Shown in pieces: positions 1-6,785 of a DNA stretch of 20,199 bases. The DNA is from a virus. Position 1 is the stretch's first letter. The number at the start of each line of letters is the position of its first letter. Under the pieces are notes generated by a model. That model did not search any database and was not told the DNA's origin. It saw only the letters and a list, made by a program, of their open reading frames with translations. The position numbers and the translations under genes are program-made. Location of the stretch: IMG/VR virus record IMGVR_UViG_3300022540_000259, positions 1 to 20,199 of that record; one strand, 5' to 3'.

Positions 1-13
1 TAAAAAACTGGGT

Positions 14-580
14 TTGTTTCAAACAATGAGTTGGGCCGATGTTGAGGAAGATACAGTTATTCCTTACAACCTTGGGTTACAATGGGGTGGAATGAGTATT
101 GGTTGGCCAGACTGGAAGTTTATCAGAAGTATTATGCAAAGGAATGATGTTAAAAAGATGTTAGAGTTTGGTTGTGGCCTTTCGTCTCTTCTTATACAAA
201 AACACTCTAATATTATTAGTCTTGAAACAAGCGAGGCTTGGAAGAAGGCAATAGACACTCTTTCTGCAAGTAACTATAAAGGTAAAAACTTATTGGATAT
301 AAAGATGTGGGATGGTAAGAAAGCTGTAGAGTTTCCTGATAAGTTTGATTTGATTTTTATTGATGGGCCAGGGATTCTTGGAGAGTGTATTAGTAGAGAG
401 TGTAGTTTTGCAACAGCAGTAAAGTGTAGTGACAGAATAATCGTTCACGATGCCGGACGGGAAAGAGAAGTCTTACTTCAGCAAAAATATTTATCAAAAG
501 ACTTCAAAGTTGTTGGTCGAAGTGGGTTTACAGAACAGTCATGTGTGTACTGGATTAAGAAAGGAGACAGTGATGGATAA
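14..580 (+). CDS. Class I SAM-methyltransferase-fold protein (possibly 5' truncated)
   Basis: This 188-aa product has the look of a class I (Rossmann-fold) methyltransferase. A glycine-rich SAM-binding motif LEFGCGLSSLL lies at about residues 50-60, an acidic strand end (SLET) follows, and FDLIFIDGPG at about 111-120 matches the motif after strand 4. The substrate cannot be told; sugar, protein or small-molecule methylation are all possible. The frame begins with TTG and has an ATG four codons later (position 26), but it stays open to the window edge and neither start has a convincing ribosome binding site. The true start may therefore lie upstream. The end overlaps the next gene by 8 bases (ATGGATAA), which suggests translational coupling. 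The fold call is fairly safe; an actual enzymatic role is inferred. Confidence 0.6.
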   Translation: MFQTMSWADVEEDTVIPYNLGLQWGGMSIGWPDWKFIRSIMQRNDVKKMLEFGCGLSSLLIQKHSNIISLETSEAWKKAIDTLSASNYKGKNLLDIKMWDGKKAVEFPDKFDLIFIDGPGILGECISRECSFATAVKCSDRIIVHDAGREREVLLQQKYLSKDFKVVGRSGFTEQSCVYWIKKGDSDG

Positions 581-740
581 GAACCAGGCATTAAATTTGT
601 TAGTTCAAGTTGTAGAGCATTACAAAGGAACTGCCGAGGAGCATAGGGTGTTAGCGAAGGCGTTATCACTTATCATGCAGTTAGTTCAGAATGCTGAGGA
701 AGCTGGAGAACTTAGGAAAGAAGTTAAGACAGATAAGTAA
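573..740 (+). CDS. Small helical protein, 55 aa, unknown function
   Basis: The start is the ATG at 573. AAGGAG at 561-566 sits six bases upstream, whereas the longer frame from 450 would overlap the upstream gene heavily and lacks such a site. The product is a short, charged, probably all-helical protein with heptad-like leucine/valine spacing (LLVQVVEHY, LSLIMQLVQNAEEAGEL) and no cysteines or membrane segment. I do not recognise the family. Its place at the end of a coupled pair, followed by two hairpins, suggests it closes a transcription unit upstream of the inserted HNH gene. Confidence 0.6.
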   Translation: MDKNQALNLLVQVVEHYKGTAEEHRVLAKALSLIMQLVQNAEEAGELRKEVKTDK

Positions 741-746
741 TCTGTC
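728..746 (+). promoter_or_regulatory. Perfect 7-bp hairpin overlapping a stop codon
   Basis: GACAGAT (728-734) and ATCTGTC (740-746) form a perfect 7-bp stem with a 5-base loop. The last codon and TAA stop of the 55-aa gene lie in the loop and 3' arm. No T-run follows, so it is not a classical terminator by itself. It may act with the hairpin 13 bases downstream, or protect an mRNA 3' end. Confidence 0.4.
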
Positions 747-759
747 TCCTCGTTGGATT

Positions 760-783
760 GGGGTAAGTAACCCTTGCCCCTTT
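760..783 (+). terminator. Terminator-like hairpin
   Basis: GGGGTAAG (760-767) pairs with CTTGCCCC (773-780) as an 8-bp stem with one G-U pair and the 5-base loop TAACC, followed by TTTCT. The stem is GC-rich in an AT-rich genome and lies between the 55-aa gene and the HNH gene. The T-run is short, so termination may be partial. Confidence 0.5.
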
Positions 784-803
784 CTGACGTTTAAGGAATT
801 ATA

Positions 804-1256
804 ATGGCACAATTAACCAAAGTTTGTTCTTCTTGTAAAATAGAAAAGTCTTGGGATGATTTCTACTCGCGGCGTGGTAGAAAAAATCCTCCGTGTCAAT
901 GTAAGGGGTGTACTATAATAAAACAAAAAGAATATTATCAGAAAAATAAAAAAACTGTTGGGTTAAAGCACAAACATCCTGTAGTAAGAGCTAAAATGCG
1001 TAAACAGCGTATTGAACGAACAAGGAAAAACAAGCAAAAAGCTATAGATTACAAGGGTGGTAAATGTGCTCGATGTGGATATAATAAATGTACGGCTGCT
1101 ATGGACTTTCATCATATCGACTTATCTAAAAAAGAAAGACAAGTTAGTGATATTTTAGGTGGTGCATGGGCAAAATCTAAAAAAGAGTTAGATAAATGTA
1201 TTCTTTTATGTGCTAATTGTCATAGAGAATTACATCATACGGAGAAATATCAATGA
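804..1256 (+). CDS. HNH homing-type endonuclease with N-terminal zinc finger
   Basis: The 150-aa product has two modules. The N-terminus has a Cys pattern (C8-x2-C11 and a C31/C33/C36 cluster) like the zinc finger that precedes many phage HNH nucleases. After a Lys/Arg-rich linker there is a Zn-binding HNH core: CARCG at 88-92, DFHHIDL at 101-107 and CANCHRELHH at 136-145. The invariant His and Asn residues are present, so it looks intact. The expected role is site-specific DNA cleavage that drives spread of its own gene (homing). AAGGA precedes the ATG, and the TGA overlaps the next ATG (ATGA). No conserved intron surrounds it, so it is a free-standing endonuclease inserted between virion genes. 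Confidence 0.88.
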   Translation: MAQLTKVCSSCKIEKSWDDFYSRRGRKNPPCQCKGCTIIKQKEYYQKNKKTVGLKHKHPVVRAKMRKQRIERTRKNKQKAIDYKGGKCARCGYNKCTAAMDFHHIDLSKKERQVSDILGGAWAKSKKELDKCILLCANCHRELHHTEKYQ

Positions 1257-1996
1257 GTCGTCTAACATTAAATTATTCTGAAATTTATACTTTAGTTTCT
1301 CAGTTCTTGGGATTGGGCGACACAGCATCAGACGCAACAAAAGCAATCGTGGCACGTGGTTATCGCCAATTTTTATTTCCAATAGATGTACAGACGGGTC
1401 GGCCACACGATTGGAATTTTCTTAAACAGTATTATACTTTTAGTACAACTTCTGGGCAGCATAAGTATGCCCTCCCGATTGACTTTAGCGATTTGTTAGA
1501 TGACCTTCACTATGACACGGGGAAGGGTGTTTCTCATTTGTTGAAAAGAAGTGCTGAACAAATTGAGGAAATGAGAGTTAATTTTGATAATACAGCCTAT
1601 CCTGAGTTCTACGCTGTGACCCCATCAAAATATGACTTAGAAATTGGTACGGTTTATGAGTTATGGTTATATCCAACCCCTGGTCAAGTTTACGCTTTTG
1701 CTACTTTTTATAGAATTGACCCCTTAAAACCATCGGCCACCACAGACTTAATGGTAGGGGGTATAAGGGCAACCGAAGCAATTTTGGAATCTTGTTTGGC
1801 CGCTGCCGAATTAGAACAGGATGATGCAATTGGGATTCATTCCCAAAAAGCTAATGAATTAATACAAAAGCTAATAGTTGCAGACACAATTACTAATTCT
1901 GATTATATTGGTAATTTATATCAGGACAAAGATAGGGTATGGCCTCCACCAAGAGGTTACTTTACTTACCCCTCAATGGATAATGTCTATCCCTAA
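1253..1996 (+). CDS. Putative head-tail adaptor/connector protein
   Basis: This 247-aa protein lacks signal or membrane segments and mixes an N-terminal helical part (a YSEIYTLVSQFLGLG-like start) with aromatic beta-rich stretches such as YYTFSTTSGQHKYALP. The overall character, size and position before small beta-rich proteins and a propeller-type tail protein fit phage head-tail adaptor or tail-tubular-A-like proteins. This is judged from composition and context, not from a decisive motif. Translation probably starts at the ATG overlapping the HNH stop, with GGAG about 8 bases upstream inside the HNH coding sequence. The inserted HNH gene therefore carries this gene's ribosome binding site. 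Confidence 0.5.
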   Translation: MSRLTLNYSEIYTLVSQFLGLGDTASDATKAIVARGYRQFLFPIDVQTGRPHDWNFLKQYYTFSTTSGQHKYALPIDFSDLLDDLHYDTGKGVSHLLKRSAEQIEEMRVNFDNTAYPEFYAVTPSKYDLEIGTVYELWLYPTPGQVYAFATFYRIDPLKPSATTDLMVGGIRATEAILESCLAAAELEQDDAIGIHSQKANELIQKLIVADTITNSDYIGNLYQDKDRVWPPPRGYFTYPSMDNVYP

Positions 1997-2048
1997 TGTG
2001 GGGATATAAAATTTATTAATGCAAAGAACTAATTAAGGAAGCAAAATT

Positions 2049-2423
2049 ATGGCAAGTGCAGGTAATTTTTTCGAGACTGAGAGAAAAGCGTTCGATTTGA
2101 GGACTAAATCACTAACAACCTCAGCTACAACTATCACTTATACTGCAAGGGTTGGTGGGGCATCAGATGATTTTATTGTAGATAGGGTAATTCGAGTTAC
2201 CACTACAGCGGGTAATAGTATGACTATTACACTTCCTGATGGAAAGTTTTATGGTCAAAGGGTATTGGTTATTTTTGAAGTGGAAGGAAGTAATGAAAGT
2301 GTAGATGTAACAGCCACCACTGGTGATAGTGCCACCCAAATGACTGCTGCTGGTGGTTATTCAGATTTAGTTTATTTGGGTGATACACTTGGCTGGGCAG
2401 AGCTAAGTAATGAGGCCACTTAA
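2049..2423 (+). CDS. Small beta-rich virion protein, 124 aa
   Basis: The sequence alternates Thr/Ser/Val-rich strands with glycine turns (ITYTARVGGASDDFIVDRVI, SMTITLPDGKFYGQRVLVIF), which suggests a compact beta-barrel or beta-sandwich. Such proteins in phage structural operons are often capsid decoration, head-fibre or spike components, but nothing identifies which. AAGGAAG lies ahead of the ATG, and the next gene follows after 15 bases containing its own AGGAG. Function is inferred from location only. Confidence 0.55.
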   Translation: MASAGNFFETERKAFDLRTKSLTTSATTITYTARVGGASDDFIVDRVIRVTTTAGNSMTITLPDGKFYGQRVLVIFEVEGSNESVDVTATTGDSATQMTAAGGYSDLVYLGDTLGWAELSNEAT

Positions 2424-2438
2424 GATAGGAGATAGATA

Positions 2439-2774
2439 ATGTCAAAATTTTACAACACAAGTTTAGACAGAGTTCCCAATTCTGGTGGTTCAAACAGAGT
2501 GTCCATACCAGCAGACCCATTTAAGATAAGAGGAGGTACTGGTACAGGCGGTGCTACAAGTGTGCCCTGTAAAGAATGTTGGATTGAAGCTGCGAATGGT
2601 GATAGTTCAGTTAGAGTTAATATTGGTTCGGCTTGCTCAACAACTACAGGGATACATGTACCAGAACAAGGGACAGACTATAGGGCTTTACATATACCTA
2701 TAGATGATTTGAATAAACTTTATTTTATTGGTGCGGCCAATACAGATAGAGTGGATATTTTATATAGGGAGTAA
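2439..2774 (+). CDS. Small beta-rich virion protein, 111 aa
   Basis: A Gly/Ser/Thr-rich, strand-forming protein of the same general type as its upstream neighbour, without obvious sequence repetition between the two. Residues around VRVNIGSACSTTTGIHVPEQ and LNKLYFIGAANTDRVDILYR look like successive beta strands. It may be a decoration or tail accessory protein. A strong AGGAGA lies upstream of the ATG. The stop is only two bases before the LAGLIDADG gene, so the latter was inserted directly against this gene's end. Confidence 0.5.
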   Translation: MSKFYNTSLDRVPNSGGSNRVSIPADPFKIRGGTGTGGATSVPCKECWIEAANGDSSVRVNIGSACSTTTGIHVPEQGTDYRALHIPIDDLNKLYFIGAANTDRVDILYRE

Positions 2775-2776
2775 TT

Positions 2777-3214
2777 ATGGCTTTAAGGAAAACCGATATA
2801 GCTTATATTGCTGGTTTAGTTGATGGTGAGGGAAGTATAATTATTGCTAAATCATATGTTACTAAATATGGTAATTGCTATAGGATTACTACAACCATAA
2901 CGAATAATAATTTGGCTATATTGGAATGGGTTAATGATAAATTTGGTGGTCACATACATAAATCTAATAGTTGTTATATGTGGCAATTAAACGGAAAGAA
3001 GTGTCATAAATTTTTAATATCATTAGCGCCTTACTTAAAAATTAAAAGTGAACAAGCAGAATTAGCTTTGCAGTACATTAGTACTATTAAACACACTGGC
3101 TGTAAAAAACTCTCTAAGGCTATTGTTAAACAAAGAGAGGTGCTTAGAAGAAAAATGCAAAAGTTAAATGGTGAAAGATATATAATACGGAGGGAAGAAG
3201 GTGGCGATTTTTAG
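2777..3214 (+). CDS. LAGLIDADG homing endonuclease, single motif
   Basis: Residues 10-20 read YIAGLVDGEGS, a standard LAGLIDADG helix with its catalytic acidic residue. It is followed by strand-forming segments (SIIIAKSYV, CYRITTTITNN) and a basic C-terminal region, as in this nuclease fold. Only one motif is present in 145 aa, so it should act as a homodimer on a near-palindromic site. It is free-standing, with no intron or intein sequence around it. A GGGAG site precedes the ATG. The 3' end overlaps the downstream small basic gene by 14 bases and supplies that gene's ribosome binding site, which hints at precise integration. Local sequence is visibly more AT-rich than the neighbouring virion genes, consistent with recent acquisition. 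Confidence 0.88.
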   Translation: MALRKTDIAYIAGLVDGEGSIIIAKSYVTKYGNCYRITTTITNNNLAILEWVNDKFGGHIHKSNSCYMWQLNGKKCHKFLISLAPYLKIKSEQAELALQYISTIKHTGCKKLSKAIVKQREVLRRKMQKLNGERYIIRREEGGDF

Positions 3215-3416
3215 AAGAAAGAAAAAGGTTGTCAAACCTAAAGGTGAAGAGTATAGAAAGGTTACTACTCGGTTATTGAGGAAATATCCACAAATGTTTG
3301 AAGTTGTTGGTACGCCAGGACAAATGAAGGCTTACCGTTCAGCATCTCCAACTGAGAGAAAAACATTAAAACGAACAATGCCTCTTAGAATGAAGAAGAA
3401 ATATGGGAAAAGATAA
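3201..3416 (+). CDS. Small, very basic protein, 71 aa
   Basis: The start is GTG at 3201, with GGAGGGAAG just upstream; the reading frame overlaps the end of the LAGLIDADG gene. The product is strongly Lys/Arg-rich (FRRKKKVVKPKG at the start, RMKKKYGKR at the end) and soluble, so binding to nucleic acid or to an acidic virion protein is plausible. I do not recognise it. The stop overlaps the next start (TAATG), so translation of the two is likely coupled. Confidence 0.6.
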   Translation: MAIFRRKKKVVKPKGEEYRKVTTRLLRKYPQMFEVVGTPGQMKAYRSASPTERKTLKRTMPLRMKKKYGKR

Positions 3417-3646
3417 TGAGTAATATAGACATGCCCTCCCCGATAAAAGGGGTAAGCGAAAGTTTAGACCCATCGAAGCAGATACCCCTAACTTCCGGTT
3501 ATATGAACAATGTTCGGGCAACCGATGTTCTTGAGAGGCAGATTCGGATAGGTCAGCGTCCAGGGTTGGATAAAGTGTTTGATGAACAAATTGGTGAGGC
3601 GGCTTATCCGATAGTCGCTATCTGTACAATTACGACTATTGATTAA
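3416..3646 (+). CDS. N-terminal fragment of a split tail protein, 76 aa
   Basis: The 76 residues read like the very beginning of a long phage tail/propeller protein, not a complete small protein. An extended SPIKGVSESLDP start is followed by NNVRATDVLERQIRIGQRPG, which resembles the 'RPG' arginine-rich entry segment of tail-tubular-B-like proteins. It then breaks off after AICTITTID. The following gene opens with an unrelated beta-sandwich domain before tail-like sequence resumes at about its residue 181. I infer that this piece and residues about 181-766 of the next ORF once formed one chain. The two ORFs are in different frames with stops between them, so no simple readthrough joins them. 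Confidence 0.55.
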   Translation: MSNIDMPSPIKGVSESLDPSKQIPLTSGYMNNVRATDVLERQIRIGQRPGLDKVFDEQIGEAAYPIVAICTITTID

Positions 3647-3659
3647 TTGAGATAAAATT

Positions 3660-5960
3660 ATGGCAGCGACACTTCACGATAACTTTACCGGTGATACAGC
3701 AGACGGTAATCTTTTAATGAACGATGCAGACGATTGGGGGGGACAGTCATTTACTACCTCCGTTGCTTATAATATTACTCAGATTGACGTGTACCTTGCC
3801 AGAGGTGTAAATGGTTCTACCCATGAGGTGGGAACTATTATAGTAGCTTTATTTGCAGTTGACGCTTCTGGGTATCCTACAGGGGGTGCATTAGCATCGG
3901 GCACTATTGCAAGTGACGATATTCCCGCAACCGGTAGTGCGGCTTTCGTGACTTGTACTTTAAGTTCAGCATACATCCTCTCTAATAATACAAAATACTG
4001 TATTGTAGTTCACGGAACCTCATTAGATGCTAATCATAAGCTTTATTGGACTTTTCACGATGATGGGGCTAACGCAAGTGCGTTTGCTGGTGGTGATGTA
4101 GAGTGGAGTACGACAGGTGGTGTTCCTGGCGGTTGGGCTGGAGGTACTGATACTACTGCTGATTGTTTATTCAGATGTTGGGGGGATGCTGCCCCGCAAT
4201 CTGACAAGGTGTACTCTAAGTCTCTTGTAGCCATAGGGAACCATGAAGTTTGGTACGAAAATCCTGCTGGTACAATGGATGAACTTGATGCTGCCAATGC
4301 ACAAATCAACACATCCAACCCATTAACAGTAACAGAGGCGTTTCAAAAACTGTTCATTGCCAATGGGGTTAATCTTAAAGTAGCTGATTTCATAAATACA
4401 AAGATTCTTACTGCTGACATAGGCCCACATCCCCCTGACCCTGGAACTGTCTTGACTGGTGATACTACTACTGCCAAAATGATAGTGGATTATGTCACAT
4501 CTTTAACAGATAATGTCGCTTCTGCAATTTATGGCAAACGGATTACTTCTGCCACATTCATAGCCAGTGAAACGATATCAGGTACAGATGATGATGATAA
4601 TGATATTAATTTTGATATGACGGCTGCTGCCGAAGTAAGCCCCCCACATTGGTATGATTGGACTGTATTTGGTAATAGCATGACATTTGGTGTGATGCCT
4701 GATTCAGCATACTTGGTGTGTAGATACAGAGGCAGGTTGGTTCTGTCAGGAAACCCCGATTATCCTCATCAATGGTATATGTCCAAGATTAGTTTTCCAT
4801 TTAATTTCCTGTATGGCCTTGCTGACCCTATGACGGCGGTGGCGGGGACTAACGCTAATGCTGGTGAACTGGGCGACATCATAAGGGCATTGATTCCATT
4901 CGGTGATGATTTCCTAATCTTTGCCTGTGCCAATTCCATACATCTGTTGGATGGTGACCCCGCAGGCGGCGGCTCTATTGATGAATTGGACAGCAAGACT
5001 GGAATCTTTGGCCCTTGGGCCTGGTGCATAGATGGATTGGGTGACTTGTGGTTCTACGGCACTGGTGGTCTATACAAGATGGCGGGTGGTCGCTCTCGGC
5101 CTGTGAATGTTAGTCAATCACATCTGCCGCAGTTGGTTGATACTTGGGCGGCCCTTCCTGGGACACATCGAGTAATTCTTACTTATGACCCGTACAGAAA
5201 TGGTATAATCATTTCAAGAACCACAATAGATGGTGGAGCAAATCTCAATTATTGGTATGACCTAAGAACAGAGGGGTTTTACCCTGAGACTTATCCAACT
5301 GCATGTGGGATATTTTCTTCACACTATTATGATTCTGATGCCACAGCAACAAAGGGATTGGTGTTGGGTTGTAATGATGGGTACATAAGAAACTTCTACA
5401 ACGCAGATAAGAACGATGATATAGGCACAACCAATAGGCAAATCTCAAGTTATGCAACTTGGCCTATACAACATCTGACGGAGGACAATGACAAGGAAGG
5501 TAAACTAACATCCCTCACTATCGAATTAGCGGGTGGTGGAGCAGCTGGTGATTTTGGTGACACAGATGAGGTAGACTATGAGATTCACGTTGCGGATGAT
5601 GCGGAAACCTGCTTGGAGAAAATCAAGGATGGCGATACCCCATTTACCAGCGGCACGTTGTCTGGTACGGGGCGTAAGGCAAGAATAAGGACAAAGATTC
5701 GTGGAGCTTATCTTGGACTAAAGTTTTATAATTTAATTACTACAACTGATTGGGCAACTGCTACTGTTTATGCGGTTGATGATTTGGTGGTGTATAGTAA
5801 TATAGAGTATATTTGTATAGTTGCACATACGTCTGATTCGGGCGGCCCACTACATGAGGAACCTGACACAAACACCACAGATTGGACAGCAACTACCGCT
5901 CAAACTTGGGCAATAAATCGTGTCTACGGAATCGTTAAGGGGGCTGGTAATATTAAATAA
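3660..5960 (+). CDS. Large tail structural protein with N-terminal beta-sandwich domain
   Basis: The 766-aa product has two parts. Residues 1 to about 178 form a beta-sandwich of the 'choice-of-anchor R'-like type: QSFTTSVAYNITQIDVYLA, a GYPTGGALASGTI loop, and a closing DCLFRCWGD. From about 181 (DKVYSKSLVAIGNHEVWYEN) the sequence shows repeated short strands with glycine turns and aromatic motifs (GDDFLIFACANSIHLLDGDP, GLGDLWFYGTGGLYKMAGG), like the propeller blades of phage tail hub proteins. A role in the tail tube or nozzle is likely, with the extra domain perhaps exposed for host-surface binding. It follows the 76-aa fragment by 13 bases and has only a weak ribosome site (TTGAG). The identification rests on sequence style and position. 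Confidence 0.6.
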   Translation: MAATLHDNFTGDTADGNLLMNDADDWGGQSFTTSVAYNITQIDVYLARGVNGSTHEVGTIIVALFAVDASGYPTGGALASGTIASDDIPATGSAAFVTCTLSSAYILSNNTKYCIVVHGTSLDANHKLYWTFHDDGANASAFAGGDVEWSTTGGVPGGWAGGTDTTADCLFRCWGDAAPQSDKVYSKSLVAIGNHEVWYENPAGTMDELDAANAQINTSNPLTVTEAFQKLFIANGVNLKVADFINTKILTADIGPHPPDPGTVLTGDTTTAKMIVDYVTSLTDNVASAIYGKRITSATFIASETISGTDDDDNDINFDMTAAAEVSPPHWYDWTVFGNSMTFGVMPDSAYLVCRYRGRLVLSGNPDYPHQWYMSKISFPFNFLYGLADPMTAVAGTNANAGELGDIIRALIPFGDDFLIFACANSIHLLDGDPAGGGSIDELDSKTGIFGPWAWCIDGLGDLWFYGTGGLYKMAGGRSRPVNVSQSHLPQLVDTWAALPGTHRVILTYDPYRNGIIISRTTIDGGANLNYWYDLRTEGFYPETYPTACGIFSSHYYDSDATATKGLVLGCNDGYIRNFYNADKNDDIGTTNRQISSYATWPIQHLTEDNDKEGKLTSLTIELAGGGAAGDFGDTDEVDYEIHVADDAETCLEKIKDGDTPFTSGTLSGTGRKARIRTKIRGAYLGLKFYNLITTTDWATATVYAVDDLVVYSNIEYICIVAHTSDSGGPLHEEPDTNTTDWTATTAQTWAINRVYGIVKGAGNIK

Positions 5961-5971
5961 AGGACAATAAT

Positions 5972-6775
5972 ATGGCTATTGGACAAGAATATCAATCAGC
6001 CAGACAAGCTAATGAGCAAAGATATGCTCAGGCTATGGCTATTTATGATGAGATAATTAAACGTTATCAGCCAGGTGGGACATTCGGGAAGGCCGCATTA
6101 GGCCAACTTGAAACACAAAAAGTTAGGGATGTTGGTCGAGAGACCCAGCAAATGATTTCCTCTGGTTTGTATGGAACCACAACTACTGCCGGATTGCCTA
6201 CGAAATGGGAAGCGGAGGTTGGTGCCCCTTCTCGATTGCGTCTTGAAGATATTATGATGCAAAGGTTGTCCCAAGCTCAGATTGGCAAGGCGGGGTTCAT
6301 AGAACGCAGGGAGGATGTCTACCCCGATGTTGGTGCTTACGCAGGATATGCTGGTCAAGAGGCTGCTGCAAAGCCTGCAACCACTTGGGGACAATATGAC
6401 CCTAATTATATGCAATCACTCTTTGGTGGTTTAACTGGTGCTCCTGGTATTGGTGGTGGTGCAAGAACAACTACACCTACACCCACTCCTGCAAGAGCCT
6501 CTACGCCTACTGCACCTTCGGCCCCACCCCCAGGAAGCCCGGCGGCATTGTGGGCAAAAGGCCCAGAAGTCTGGGGAAAGTCACTTGAGGCGGAGAAAGC
6601 AAGGGCAGGCCCAGGTGGTATGTATGGTACGGAGGTTGGTGCTGCCGAAGCAAAAGCAGAACCAACTATCGCCGAGTATTTACAACAGCATGGAGTAGAC
6701 CCTACTTCTACTGACCCAAAATTGATGGGCAGAGCAAGAACGTTACAAAAACAATGGGCAAGTTTGTATAGATAA
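5972..6775 (+). CDS. Virion-associated protein with Pro/Thr/Ala-rich linker
   Basis: A 267-aa protein with an N-terminal helical segment (about residues 1-60, rich in Gln, Ala and charged residues), a central region, and a low-complexity Thr/Pro/Ala stretch at about 165-192. A short helical C-terminal domain follows, ending TLQKQWASLYR. The pattern, helices around a disordered linker, is common among internal virion or tail-accessory proteins. No catalytic motif is seen and I do not recognise the family. AAAGGA precedes the ATG. The next gene starts 10 bases downstream. Confidence 0.55.
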   Translation: MAIGQEYQSARQANEQRYAQAMAIYDEIIKRYQPGGTFGKAALGQLETQKVRDVGRETQQMISSGLYGTTTTAGLPTKWEAEVGAPSRLRLEDIMMQRLSQAQIGKAGFIERREDVYPDVGAYAGYAGQEAAAKPATTWGQYDPNYMQSLFGGLTGAPGIGGGARTTTPTPTPARASTPTAPSAPPPGSPAALWAKGPEVWGKSLEAEKARAGPGGMYGTEVGAAEAKAEPTIAEYLQQHGVDPTSTDPKLMGRARTLQKQWASLYR

Positions 6776-6785
6776 GGTATAAATA

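Noticed and set aside
450-572. Longer start for the 55-aa protein
   Set aside because: It would overlap the methyltransferase-like gene by 131 bases, and the AAGGAG site points to the ATG at 573.
3640-3662. Sequencing frameshift joining the 76-aa and 766-aa tail ORFs
   Set aside because: The downstream frame has its own stop just before its ATG, and its first 178 residues are an unrelated domain, so a single base change would not restore a normal protein.
6438-6698. 86-aa + strand frame rich in Leu/His/Pro
   Set aside because: It is the out-of-frame reading of the Pro/Thr-rich linker in the 267-aa virion protein.
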